Below are positions 1-7,021 of a stretch of 15,951 bases of DNA, in pieces. The position numbers were made by a program, and so were the translations under genes. Position 1 is the first letter of the stretch, and each line of letters starts with the position of its first letter. The DNA comes from Methylobacter sp. Its GTDB lineage: Bacteria; Pseudomonadota; Gammaproteobacteria; Methylococcales; Methylomonadaceae. The stretch is taken from positions 1 to 15,951 of the forward strand of contig JALNYY010000102.1 in assembly GCA_023229605.1 (NCBI GenBank), in the 5' to 3' direction. Under the pieces are notes generated by a model. The model ran no database searches, was not told the origin of the DNA, and saw only the letters and a program-made list of their open reading frames with translations.

Positions 1-131
1 CTGACTTGCCAGCCACTACCTAGCAAATACACGGCTTTGAGTCGATCCGCATAGCGCTTGTCGCTGGTATGGCGATGCTCATATTCCAGCTCGTCGAGTT
101 CGGCTTGAGTTAGGTGGTAACGATTTGTCAT
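1..131 (-). CDS. IS630-type transposase, N-terminal fragment (cut by window edge)
   Basis: Forty-three codons are open from an ATG at 131 down to the left edge. The protein begins MTNRYHLTQAELDELEYEH and continues with ADRLKAVYLLGSGWQV at about residues 28-43. That second stretch resembles the first helix-turn-helix of IS630/Tc1-like transposases, where an RLKA-V-LL-G-G-W-V pattern starts the DNA-binding domain. The catalytic DDE region would lie outside the window, so intactness cannot be judged. It is not one of the D-Ala-D-Ala operon genes: it is 137 bp from the last of them and marks an edge of mobile DNA. A related HTH protein that is not a transposase is the main alternative. Confidence 0.6.
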   Translation of the reverse strand, partial: MTNRYHLTQAELDELEYEHRHTSDKRYADRLKAVYLLGSGWQV

Positions 132-199
132 TGCTTGATTATAAATAAATCATGGCTTTATTGGCTACTTCTAAACCAAATTTTGATTTGTGAGGAGTA
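1..199 (-). mobile_element. Probable end of an IS630-family insertion sequence
   Basis: The stretch upstream of the transposase start (132-199) is AT-rich and contains a near-palindrome around CAAATCAAAATTTG (minus strand), the kind of sequence found at IS ends. IS630 elements insert at TA, and a TATA lies at 198-201, so the outer boundary may be at 197 or 199. The boundary is inferred: the other end of the element is outside the window and the terminal repeats cannot be compared. Confidence 0.3.
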
Positions 200-268
200 T
201 AGGTAAATGCGTTTAACCATATTTTCGGCACACACGGAACAAATATAGAGTTTTTTCTGTTGTCTTGG

Positions 269-1423
269 TCATTGACTTACCTCTTTAAATGGAGTTGTTT
301 CTTCCCATACGAACATGATTCCACTTACGGGAAACAGCCATTGGGTATCTTTAATTTCAAACCTACAGGTTCCATTACGGTTGGACTTTGTGATGTTGCT
401 ATTACTATTATGAGTAAAGAAATCATATCCATACACAGTGAATTCTTTGTCATCATAACCAAGTTCGATGGTTGCTTTTTTTGTAAGTGTAGGCAGAGTA
501 ACCAAAAAATTCCTGTCTTTGCGGTTATTCAAAAAACAAATTCTAGCAAAAAATTTATCGGCATCTTTAGAAAGAGGATAATTTATTTCGATGCCTTCAA
601 TTTTGTTTTCTTTTTCATCGAAATGTAACTTAATGTTTGCATCAGAAATTGTTACCGTTTTTTCGTTATCTTCATCCACTCCAGTATAAAATTCAAACTT
701 TAAAATGTTCTCAATAAAATCCATTGCGGACTGTTTATCCGTTCCTTCAAACCTATCGTGTATGATTTCCCGAAAAAACCAAACACCGTCTTGCTTAAGC
801 CATTTATCTAATGCTTCATCTTTTAAAGCAAATCCAATTCTTATTTCGCGCGGTTCTGTAGGTTGTGACGAGTAATTTTGAGTATAGCTAATCTCCTGGC
901 TTAATCTATAATTGAGAGCTGGTTGTGCAATATCAAGGCATTTTTCCAACTTCGTCCTATATACAAAATCACTTCTCCAACCCAAAACGGCCTTATCAAT
1001 ATTAACATTAATAAAATCAACTATATGTTGACTATTGTTGCCAATTAAATCATGAATAATGTGACTTATAGCTTTCTTCTTTTTTTCTGAAGGCATATCT
1101 TTAATTATGTCTTCATTTAAAAGTAGTGCTTCCGCTATACTATTCTCCATTTGCTTTATAAAGGTCTTCCTAGTTTCCTTTTCTATCGTAATACTCAACC
1201 ACGCCACTGCAACTGCTGTGGTAAAAAGTGCTGTAAATGTACTCAGTAAGTCGCCCGTAATTTGAAAGACTTTCGGATTTATGACCCCATAGTATCGAAC
1301 TGCAAAAATAATCCCGTAAGCAAATAAAAAAATAAGAGCCCAGATCACAACATTTAATTTCAAAATCCAATGTTCTTTGTCAAATAATTGCGTCCAAATT
1401 GATTTCTCGTCTTTTTTATTCAC
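269..1423 (-). CDS. AT-rich membrane protein of unknown function, two N-terminal helices
   Basis: This 384-residue protein is not recognised. Residues about 19-45 and 55-78 form two hydrophobic segments (WALIFLFAYGIIFAV; LFTTAVAVAWLSI), so it should sit in the inner membrane with a large soluble C-terminal region of about 300 residues. That region is charged, lysine- and asparagine-rich, and shows no motif I can name. The start is GTG at 1423, preceded by GAGGTG (1434-1429) at five bases' spacing; an ATG that overlaps it is in another frame. The gene begins 25 bp after the dipeptidase gene ends, so it could be the last gene of that operon. Its composition is visibly much more AT-rich than the four upstream genes, which suggests separate, more recent acquisition. 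It has the general look of an accessory membrane effector or sensor, but no function is claimed. Confidence 0.75.
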   Translation of the reverse strand: MNKKDEKSIWTQLFDKEHWILKLNVVIWALIFLFAYGIIFAVRYYGVINPKVFQITGDLLSTFTALFTTAVAVAWLSITIEKETRKTFIKQMENSIAEALLLNEDIIKDMPSEKKKKAISHIIHDLIGNNSQHIVDFINVNIDKAVLGWRSDFVYRTKLEKCLDIAQPALNYRLSQEISYTQNYSSQPTEPREIRIGFALKDEALDKWLKQDGVWFFREIIHDRFEGTDKQSAMDFIENILKFEFYTGVDEDNEKTVTISDANIKLHFDEKENKIEGIEINYPLSKDADKFFARICFLNNRKDRNFLVTLPTLTKKATIELGYDDKEFTVYGYDFFTHNSNSNITKSNRNGTCRFEIKDTQWLFPVSGIMFVWEETTPFKEVSQ

Positions 1424-1428
1424 ATCAA

Positions 1429-1434
1429 CACCTC
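1429..1434 (-). promoter_or_regulatory. Ribosome binding site fixing the GTG start at 1423
   Basis: The minus strand reads GAGGTG, then five bases, then GTG. This is the only strong Shine-Dalgarno near the 5' end of the AT-rich gene and decides for GTG over the overlapping out-of-frame ATG. Confidence 0.6.
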
Positions 1435-1448
1435 ATTTGCATAAGTCT

Positions 1449-2195
1449 CTATTCTGGCTTGACGACAGAATATTTAGCATGTTCATTCATTTGGAGCGCC
1501 CAAAACTGATTCCCGTAATCAAAATGCCACCACTCATCAGTATAATTGGTAAAGCCTTGATTCGTGAGTAAATTATAAAGAAACCGCCGATTGTCCCGTT
1601 GTTTTATCCGGGCTTTAGAAACAGGTGCATTTGTTATTTTTTCAAAATAGCATGTACAAGCTTCATCTATAAATTCATCGAATTCCGTACCCATATCAAG
1701 CAACGCTCCTTTGTCATCACTAATGGATAAATCAACGGCACCGCCCGTAAGGTGCGGTGAAGGATGGCTTAGCTCCGTGCTTGGCAGAGAGACATAAGTT
1801 TGCGCATGATTAAGAAGCTCTTGAGCTGTCCAATCAGGATGTTTTCTGCGTAAATCTTCTACAAACTTATGATAAAGGAAAGCTTGGACTTCAATTGGTC
1901 TCCAAGCGTCGAAAATAACCAGCTTCCAGCCATCGGGAAGGTGGTTCGCAGCCAGTGCCAAGCGTAGTCCAACGGATTCCCGTACATAGCAAATTGGCAA
2001 GCTGCCTGGTATTTGCCATTCGTAGTATTTGGGGATAGCAATGATTTTGTTCGGATCAAAGCTAGTGACATCTGCAAGAGGTTCACCATTTTTACTTATT
2101 GGCACGGCCTGCCAACCATTCATGGAGCGAGCCGGAGGGATCGGGTTTGTTGTATATTTCTGAAAAATATCGCCTTGAATTTGATTGCCGCTCAC
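1449..2195 (-). CDS. ddpX: D-alanyl-D-alanine dipeptidase, VanX/DdpX family (peptidase M15D)
   Basis: This is a zinc metallopeptidase expected to hydrolyse free D-Ala-D-Ala to D-alanine. All expected active-site elements are visible. SPHLTGGAVD at 146-155 supplies His148 and Asp155 with the VanX spacing of seven. EWWHFDYG at 221-228 supplies the catalytic Glu221 and zinc-binding His224. FDAWRP at 95-100 supplies the arginine that stabilises the transition state. At 248 residues it is longer than VanX (about 200), mostly from an extra N-terminal stretch. No signal peptide is seen, so it should act in the cytoplasm. The start is GTG at 2195, overlapping the ligase stop by four bases (GTGA), which implies translational coupling. 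VanX enzymes occur in glycopeptide resistance, in immunity of antibiotic producers, and in D-Ala-D-Ala catabolism; here the neighbouring dipeptide ligase makes the substrate, which is the puzzling point. Confidence 0.93.
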   Translation of the reverse strand: MSGNQIQGDIFQKYTTNPIPPARSMNGWQAVPISKNGEPLADVTSFDPNKIIAIPKYYEWQIPGSLPICYVRESVGLRLALAANHLPDGWKLVIFDAWRPIEVQAFLYHKFVEDLRRKHPDWTAQELLNHAQTYVSLPSTELSHPSPHLTGGAVDLSISDDKGALLDMGTEFDEFIDEACTCYFEKITNAPVSKARIKQRDNRRFLYNLLTNQGFTNYTDEWWHFDYGNQFWALQMNEHAKYSVVKPE

Positions 2196-3364
2196 AACTT
2201 GGAACCCGCTCCTTTAGACGACAAGGCAAGAATATTAACCGGATTGGCGCGCAACAGCGTGGATCGTTCCCGTGAGCGTTTCAACGCTAATTTGACTAAT
2301 TTGGCGATTAACTCAGCAAACTCCAGATTTGAGGGCGTCCACAGATAAAAGGCCATGGAGCCTGGTATGGTATTAATCTCATTTACAAAAATCTCCTCAG
2401 AATCGCGGTTGATAAGGAAGTCGATGCGGGCGACGCCGTTGGCCCCGATAGCTGAAAAAGTCTTGCAGGCCAAGTCCTGAATCGTCTGTGCCCGTTCCTG
2501 GCTAATATCGGCGGGAATTCTGCGCTTAACTGATTCCATGCCTTTGGTGCTGCCCCCTTTCGTTTGATATTTTTCAGCATAAGAAAGGAATTCGGAGCTG
2601 TGCAAAGGTTCTTCGCATACGGATGCGGTGGTTTCATCTTGGTCACCGATCACCGCGCAATTGATTTCCAAGACATTAGGCACCAGTTTTTCAACGATCA
2701 CCCGGTCGGCGAAGCTCGCAGCCAGGGCGACAGCTTCATCCAGGGCATCCTCGGCGGTTACCACGGCAACGCCGATGCTGGAACCCAAATTGGCCGGCTT
2801 GACGATTAACGGGTAACCGATTTTATCGCAAACTTGCTGGCGGACCGGCTTAGGGTCGGTGTGCCAGGATTTTGAGAAAAACCAGATGTATTCCACCATG
2901 GGCAGCGCTCGCGCCTTGCCGATTTCCTTAAAGCGGATTTTATCCATGCCCAACGCAGAAGCGGTGACATCGCAGCCGACGTAGGGCACATCCAGCATTT
3001 CCAATAAGCCTTGCAGGCAGCCATCTTCGCCGTAAGTGCCGTGCGTGACCGGAAAAACCACGTCAACTTCGGCGATGATATTTTTGCCGAAACGGGCAGG
3101 CGGATTGCGCAGCAGCAAAAGACGGCCGCCTTCGGCAGTGGGGACGACGCGGCTGCAACGTTTTTTTAGCGTTTCAACATCCTTGTAGTTTTCCAGCGTC
3201 ATCAGTGCTTCCCCGCTATACCAATCGCCTTCTTTGGTAATGTAAATAGGCACTACTTCAAAACGCTCCGTGTCGACGGCATGGATAACTTGCAGCGCCG
3301 AGATAACGGAAACTTCGTGTTCAACGGAACGCCCACCAAAAATTACGCCAATATGGGTTTTCAT
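2192..3364 (-). CDS. ddl: D-alanine--D-alanine ligase
   Basis: This is an ATP-grasp ligase joining two D-alanines, normally to supply MurF. The N-terminal GGRSVEHEVS (10-19) carries Glu15, at the same number as in E. coli DdlB. FPVTHGTYGEDG is at 104-115, KPANLGSSIG at 189-198 holds the serine equivalent to DdlB Ser150, and VNEINTIPGS at 327-336 is the magnesium site. The specificity loop ends in EKY (264-266), the Lys-Tyr pair found in D-Ala-D-Ala enzymes; D-Ala-D-Lac ligases change the Tyr. At 390 residues it is longer than DdlB (306), with an internal insert near 40-100 and a basic C-terminal tail from about 360. The NTIPGSMAFYLW stretch resembles ligases of Firmicutes and other distant groups more than a typical proteobacterial DdlB, so it may be a second copy; this is a judgement by eye. 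It starts at ATG 3364, two bases after the Mur ligase. Confidence 0.95.
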   Translation of the reverse strand: MKTHIGVIFGGRSVEHEVSVISALQVIHAVDTERFEVVPIYITKEGDWYSGEALMTLENYKDVETLKKRCSRVVPTAEGGRLLLLRNPPARFGKNIIAEVDVVFPVTHGTYGEDGCLQGLLEMLDVPYVGCDVTASALGMDKIRFKEIGKARALPMVEYIWFFSKSWHTDPKPVRQQVCDKIGYPLIVKPANLGSSIGVAVVTAEDALDEAVALAASFADRVIVEKLVPNVLEINCAVIGDQDETTASVCEEPLHSSEFLSYAEKYQTKGGSTKGMESVKRRIPADISQERAQTIQDLACKTFSAIGANGVARIDFLINRDSEEIFVNEINTIPGSMAFYLWTPSNLEFAELIAKLVKLALKRSRERSTLLRANPVNILALSSKGAGSKL

Positions 3365-3366
3365 GT

Positions 3367-4968
3367 TTAAGCCTTTACTTCGTTATAGTTATCTGGAAGG
3401 TCGTTTTCGTAAAGCAGTACGTCGCCAGCCTGGAGCATAGTATCGAGGTGTTTTTGTCCGTCCTTTAAATCGGCGGCGATATAGATTTTGTCTTCGGCAT
3501 ATCCTGCTTCCAGCAGCCCTTCGCGTATCGGGATTGCGCGTTTTGCACCTACCAGAATGATATGGTCGCAAACGCTGGCCGCCTGCGTACCGAATATTTT
3601 GTTCAATTCGTATTCACGGCTGCCCAGTTCCACCATGCCGGGGGTGATCATAATCTTCCTCGCACCATCAAGCGCCGCTAAAACCTCCAGTGAGGCTTTG
3701 GCGCCTTGCGGGTTGGAACTGAATGCATTGTCCAAAATGGTGAACCCGCCAGCGGTTTGCTTTACCTCAAGCCGATGCGGGGCGGGTTTTAAGCTTGCCA
3801 CAACCGGCACTAGTTCAGTTAATGGAATGCCCAATTCCACGCTCACCGATATGGCTGCTAGGATGTTGTATACGTTAAGCCTGCCGAGCAATCGGGTGTG
3901 AAAGCGGATGCTTTCGCCATCAGGCGTTAAGACTGAAAATTCAGTTCCTTTGGTGCTGCTGATAAGATCGTTCGCACGGTAATTTGATTCAGCGGCATCA
4001 ATGCCATAGGTGACATAGCGTGGGCCTGTGGGCTTGGCGGTTTCTTTAAGCATCTTATCGTCCGCATTATAGAACGCGATGCCGTCAGCACTGAGTGCTT
4101 CGAATAGCTCCAACTTGGTTTTGGCGATAGTGGCAATATCCCGAAAGGTTTCTAAATGTTGCTCCCCGATGGCGGTAATGATGCCGATCTTGGGGTGAGC
4201 CAAGTCACAGATTTCCCTAATATCGCCTTTTTGCCGTGCGCCCATTTCTACGATGAAATACTCGTGAATCGGACGCAATAAAGTGCGGATCACGCGGATA
4301 ACGCCCAAGGTTGTGTTATAGCTTTCAGGGGTAGCCAGGGTGTTATATCGGGCAGACAAGCATTGTTGCAAAATGAATTTAGTCGACGTTTTTCCGTAAC
4401 TCCCAGTAATGCCTATACGCACCAAGTCTTGGTGGCGCGACAATATCCGGTTGGCGTCATTATAGTAATAACGCACAACGGCTTTTTCTACAGGCAGTAT
4501 CAGCGTATTGCTCAAGCACAGTAACAAGGGCATAGCGATGCCAAGTATTGACAACACCAACAATAAGCCAAAATCCTGAGAATAGCCTTGTGCGCCGGAA
4601 AGAAGCCAGCCTGCAACCGTAAAACCAGTAAACACCAGCACATGGGAGGTTATCAACCGAACCACGCGGCTTGTTACAACCAGCTTTTTTTTCTGCGGCG
4701 CTTTATTGCGGGTAGCAAACAATAAGACAAAAGCGGCTGACCAAAGAATTGCCATAGTTCCCGGAGAAACGACCGGCCACAATATCAATGTGGCAAGCGC
4801 CAATACAGGGCCTAAATGAACGGCCCGGAGGGGTTCCTGGCGAATCCATCTAAGATAACGTTCGGTTCGGTAGCTATTGAGTTGCAGCATGTGGACATCG
4901 TAAAGAACACTAGGAGCGGTACCGATAACATAACAAACAACGGCCAATAAAAAGTGATAGATAGACAT
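3367..4968 (-). CDS. MurF-like Mur ligase with multi-pass membrane N-terminus
   Basis: This is an ATP-dependent amide ligase of the Mur superfamily, closest to MurF, which adds D-Ala-D-Ala to UDP-MurNAc-tripeptide. The P-loop is GITGSYGKTST (186-196). It is followed by TPESYNTTLGV (213-223), VEMGARQKGDI (240-250), NADD (301-304), PHRLE (397-401), DNAFSSNP (413-420, where MurF has a DSYNANP-like motif) and PGMVELGSREYELN (443-456). What is odd is the first ~160 residues: hydrophobic stretches near 3-19, 52-68, 71-86, 107-124 and 133-157 predict about five membrane helices before the catalytic part. Ordinary MurF is soluble. The frame is open further upstream to 5052, but that start would overlap the hydrolase by 74 bp; ATG 4968, ten bases after the hydrolase, puts a clean hydrophobic helix at the N-terminus and is preferred. 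The acceptor is unknown; the neighbouring ligase suggests D-Ala-D-Ala as the added group. Confidence 0.85.
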   Translation of the reverse strand: MSIYHFLLAVVCYVIGTAPSVLYDVHMLQLNSYRTERYLRWIRQEPLRAVHLGPVLALATLILWPVVSPGTMAILWSAAFVLLFATRNKAPQKKKLVVTSRVVRLITSHVLVFTGFTVAGWLLSGAQGYSQDFGLLLVLSILGIAMPLLLCLSNTLILPVEKAVVRYYYNDANRILSRHQDLVRIGITGSYGKTSTKFILQQCLSARYNTLATPESYNTTLGVIRVIRTLLRPIHEYFIVEMGARQKGDIREICDLAHPKIGIITAIGEQHLETFRDIATIAKTKLELFEALSADGIAFYNADDKMLKETAKPTGPRYVTYGIDAAESNYRANDLISSTKGTEFSVLTPDGESIRFHTRLLGRLNVYNILAAISVSVELGIPLTELVPVVASLKPAPHRLEVKQTAGGFTILDNAFSSNPQGAKASLEVLAALDGARKIMITPGMVELGSREYELNKIFGTQAASVCDHIILVGAKRAIPIREGLLEAGYAEDKIYIAADLKDGQKHLDTMLQAGDVLLYENDLPDNYNEVKA

Positions 4969-4978
4969 GAGTGCCCGA

Positions 4979-5758
4979 TTAGTTGCGTAGGAAATGATCT
5001 GCGATGAGATTAAAATCCCTTGGTTTGTCGAGAAAAGAATAATGACCGGCATTTCTTAATACGACAAGTCCGGCATCGGGTATTTTCTGTTCCATGATTT
5101 TTGCTTGGTAAAGCGGGGTATCGGAATCGTTCTCTCCCCAAATTAATAAGGTTGGAACTTTAATATCAGGTAATAACCCGCTTAAGTCTTCATTTACAAC
5201 GTTTACCAAGGTTTTTCGCAAAATGGGGGAAGCATTGCGATAATCGCTAGACCCGAATCGCCGTTGCAGTTTTTCAAGCAGTACCGCGCGCAGCTTACGA
5301 GGAGCAAAGTTCAACAGGTACTTGGCGATTTTATAGGAATACACTTTAATGTAGTACTGGGGTTTACGGCGAGGACGCACTCCAGCACTGCTGACAAGTA
5401 TCAGTTTAGACAACAGCCCTTGCGCTCCCAGGCAAATTGCGATGCGGCCACCGAACGAATGTCCGACAACGGCAGGATTAACAAGATCAAGCTTGTTCAT
5501 AAAACCTTTGACCAATTCAACGTAGTCAGTTAATGCCCATGCAGCCAATGGCGGTTCGCTGGCGCCAAATCCCGGCAGGTCAAGCGATAAGACGCGAAAG
5601 TTAGGAGCAAGGTGTTTTTCCAAGTGCTTGAAGCTGTCGGCACTACTGCCCCATCCGTGGAGTAATAGAACTGGCGCGCCTGCACCAACCTCGCGATAGT
5701 GCAGGCGGATTCCTTCAAGGGTTAACGTCTTGGAAGTGCCGGGATTGCTGTCTTGCAT
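4979..5758 (-). CDS. Alpha/beta hydrolase
   Basis: A 259-residue single-domain alpha/beta hydrolase. The oxyanion loop is LLLHGWGSS (31-39), the nucleophile elbow GHSFGG (99-104) carries Ser101, the acid is in WGENDSDTP (207-215; Asp211 or Asp213), and His239 lies in NAGHYSF. A basic, probably helical lid segment spans about 128-175. No signal peptide is seen, so it should be cytosolic. The substrate cannot be told from sequence; esters, amides and peptides are all possible in this fold. It is the first gene of the operon and ends ten bases before the MurF-like ligase. That tight linkage suggests it acts on the ligase's acceptor, product or a precursor, possibly as an esterase or amidase. The start ATG 5758 follows AAGG (5772-5769), eleven bases upstream. 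Confidence 0.9.
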   Translation of the reverse strand: MQDSNPGTSKTLTLEGIRLHYREVGAGAPVLLLHGWGSSADSFKHLEKHLAPNFRVLSLDLPGFGASEPPLAAWALTDYVELVKGFMNKLDLVNPAVVGHSFGGRIAICLGAQGLLSKLILVSSAGVRPRRKPQYYIKVYSYKIAKYLLNFAPRKLRAVLLEKLQRRFGSSDYRNASPILRKTLVNVVNEDLSGLLPDIKVPTLLIWGENDSDTPLYQAKIMEQKIPDAGLVVLRNAGHYSFLDKPRDFNLIADHFLRN

Positions 5759-5784
5759 CTTAATTAAGGCCTTGCGGGGTTGTG

Positions 5785-5800
5785 CGGATAATCATATCCG
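5785..5800. repeat. Perfect 6-bp inverted repeat near the hydrolase start
   Basis: CGGATA, four bases, TATCCG, located 27-42 bases upstream of the hydrolase ATG in the expected leader. It is either a small mRNA hairpin or a protein-binding palindrome. Its place between promoter and start makes a regulatory role possible but unproven. Confidence 0.35.
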
Positions 5801-5860
5801 TGGCAGAGATGAATTGCTTGCGTTTTTTGTTTGGATATTTGGATGTATTGTAATTATTTA

Positions 5861-5902
5861 CAGATACAGAGTTTTAGTTTCTAAGTAGAAAACACGTATC
5901 TG
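5861..5902. repeat. 42-bp nested inverted repeat in the operon leader
   Basis: The outer arms CAGATAC (5861-5867) and GTATCTG (5896-5902) are perfect. Inside, TTTCT (5878-5882) and AGAAA (5887-5891) flank a four-base loop. Together they could fold as a two-tier hairpin in the leader RNA, or form an operator-like cruciform. On the minus strand it is not followed by a T run, so it is not an obvious terminator. Confidence 0.4.
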
Positions 5903-5933
5903 CATTAATACGATGATTAAGCGTCAAAAGCCC

Positions 5934-5962
5934 ATAATATCATTAAATGTGCGTAGTTTCAC
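5934..5962 (-). promoter_or_regulatory. Candidate sigma70 promoter for the D-Ala-D-Ala operon
   Basis: On the minus strand, GTGAAA (5962-5957; four of six matches to TTGACA) is followed by a 17-base spacer and TATTAT (5939-5934; five of six matches to TATAAT). It faces the hydrolase gene and would give a leader of roughly 170 bases that includes both inverted repeats. This is a motif match only. Confidence 0.4.
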
Positions 5963-6073
5963 CACGCCGTTAATTTCAGTCGCATTGGATTGCAGGTGTC
6001 AGTGCTGAATGGCACTTACTTAAGCTTTTTCGGGTGCCCATATTTTCTCACTTCGTCCCTTGCTTCGCTCCTT

Positions 6074-6154
6074 CCGCGACTGGAGTTCCGACAAGAGAAA
6101 ATAAGTGCCATAAAATGCATCGGCCAACATCATATCGCCAGATTCGAAAGCCAA
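6074..6154 (-). pseudogene. IS4-family transposase relic
   Basis: On the minus strand, about 26 codons read AFESGDMMLADAFYGTYFLL followed by SELQSR. This matches the segment around the second catalytic aspartate of IS4-type transposases (pattern GD-x-LLADR/AFY-x-YFLL-x-x-L-x-x-RG). Just after SELQSR the frame turns into a charged, unrelated tail and stops at about 6020. There is no upstream portion: the match ends where the REP-like element begins at 6155. It is a decayed fragment, not a gene. Confidence 0.55.
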
Positions 6155-6210
6155 GTAGGGTACACTGTGCATACCATTGGGCATCGAAAGGTACGCGGCA
6201 CATACCCTAC
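6155..6210. repeat. REP-like imperfect palindrome
   Basis: GTAGGGTA (6155-6162) pairs with TACCCTAC (6203-6210), and TGTGC (6166-6170) with GCACA (6198-6202), leaving a three-base bulge. Each half also holds its own smaller GGTA/TACC pair. Intergenic palindromes starting GTAGGGT are frequent in many environmental proteobacteria and cyanobacteria. It overlaps the last codons of the Uma2 gene by four bases and could act as its 3' hairpin. Confidence 0.5.
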
Positions 6211-6800
6211 GAGACTTCCGCTTCCCAATCAGCATCCAGAACTTTGTCATAAACCTCGCGCAGGCTGAGTACGCAATCTATGCTTTCCAGCGGCATAGCA
6301 GCATCAAGCCCCACGGCTTCGGTTAATATCCAAACGTCGTCTTGCCGCCGATAGCGTTCGATACTCGGCTGGTCTTGCGTCACCAACAGGTATTCGCATA
6401 GTGTGGGGATTTTACGATAATGGGCGAACTTGCCGCCCCGATCGTAAGCCTCGGTCGAAGGTGACAGCACTTCAAGCAGTAGCGTAGGGTTGAGCAAGGT
6501 ATCGACATGTGTGTCCTCAAATTGCGGTGTACCGCATGCAACAACAATGTCCGGGTAATGGTAGCTGCGCGCTTCGGCTGCCTTGACGCGCATATCGCTA
6601 CCGTAGGCTTCGCAGGGACGTTTTTTGAGTTGTGTGCCTAATTCTCGTGCAATATTAAACGTTATCAGGTTGTGCTTCCGGCTTGCGCCGGTCATCGCAT
6701 AGATTTGACCGTCGTGGAATTCGTTTTTGCATGGCGCGCTACGTTCCAGCGTTAAATATTCTTCGGCGGTGTAGTGAGTTTGTGTCAGTACGGCGGACAT
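6207..6800 (-). CDS. Uma2 family nuclease-like protein (DUF820, PD-(D/E)XK fold)
   Basis: The 197-residue product has the Uma2 layout: a start of TxxEYLxLE type (11-19), NEFHDGQIYAMTGAS (26-40), HYPDIVV (81-87) with the likely metal-binding Asp84, and LLLEVLSPSTEAYDRGGK (107-124) with Glu110, followed by YRKIPTLCEYLLV. The family is related to restriction-type nucleases; cellular roles are not established and members are often present in many copies. The ATG at 6800 is preceded by GAGGTG at four bases' spacing. An earlier in-frame ATG at 6812 overlaps that ribosome site and is unlikely. It stands alone between a transposase relic with a REP-like palindrome and the large oxidoreductase, typical of accessory gene insertion. 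Confidence 0.88.
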   Translation of the reverse strand: MSAVLTQTHYTAEEYLTLERSAPCKNEFHDGQIYAMTGASRKHNLITFNIARELGTQLKKRPCEAYGSDMRVKAAEARSYHYPDIVVACGTPQFEDTHVDTLLNPTLLLEVLSPSTEAYDRGGKFAHYRKIPTLCEYLLVTQDQPSIERYRRQDDVWILTEAVGLDAAMPLESIDCVLSLREVYDKVLDADWEAEVS

Positions 6801-6923
6801 GAAACACCTCATTTTAGGAGTGACTTGCTGAGAAACGCTTATGTTACAGCGTTTAACAGGCTGTGAAGACTATTTTTACCTGCTTTTCCAGGCTTATTTG
6901 CGGGTAGAGCTATAATGCATGAA

Positions 6924-6975
6924 CGCTGGGCGTGCCATTGGGCTCAGCGAGGGACGAAGTTTATAACCACGTCCC
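6924..6975. repeat. Two adjacent hairpins in the Uma2-oxidoreductase intergenic region
   Basis: CGCTGGGC (6924-6931) pairs with GCTCAGCG (6942-6949) with one G-U pair. Next to it, GGGACG (6951-6956) pairs with CGTCCC (6970-6975). There is no gene in 6813-7071. The structures may be a relic of a dispersed repeat or RNA 3' structures; neither arm is followed by a T run on the minus strand. Confidence 0.35.
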
Positions 6976-7021
6976 AATGTTTTGAATCGACTTAATTTTT
7001 GAACCATGAGGGAAGCCCGAT

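Larger units (their letters stand above)
5759..6154. other. Intergenic region with no intact gene: operon leader and transposase relic
   Basis: About 400 bp lie between the hydrolase start and the REP-like element. The right part (6074-6154) encodes a recognisable scrap of an IS4-type transposase. The left part is AT-rich, contains the candidate operon promoter and two inverted repeats, and has no credible open frame. Further inverted matches are visible at 6011-6018 with 6102-6109 and at 6041-6049 with 6095-6103, overlapping the relic. Confidence 0.6.

Noticed and set aside
2192..3364. D-Ala-D-Lac or D-Ala-D-Ser ligase of a van-type resistance cluster
   Set aside because: The specificity loop keeps Lys265-Tyr266, the D-Ala-D-Ala signature, and no D-lactate dehydrogenase, serine racemase or two-component regulator lies nearby.
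4969..5052. Upstream extension of the MurF-like ligase to a start at 5052
   Set aside because: It would overlap the hydrolase coding sequence by 74 bp and adds 28 residues without family resemblance; ATG 4968 fits operon spacing better.
6207..6812. Uma2 protein as part of a restriction-modification or toxin-antitoxin pair
   Set aside because: No methyltransferase, specificity subunit or small partner gene flanks it; it stands alone.
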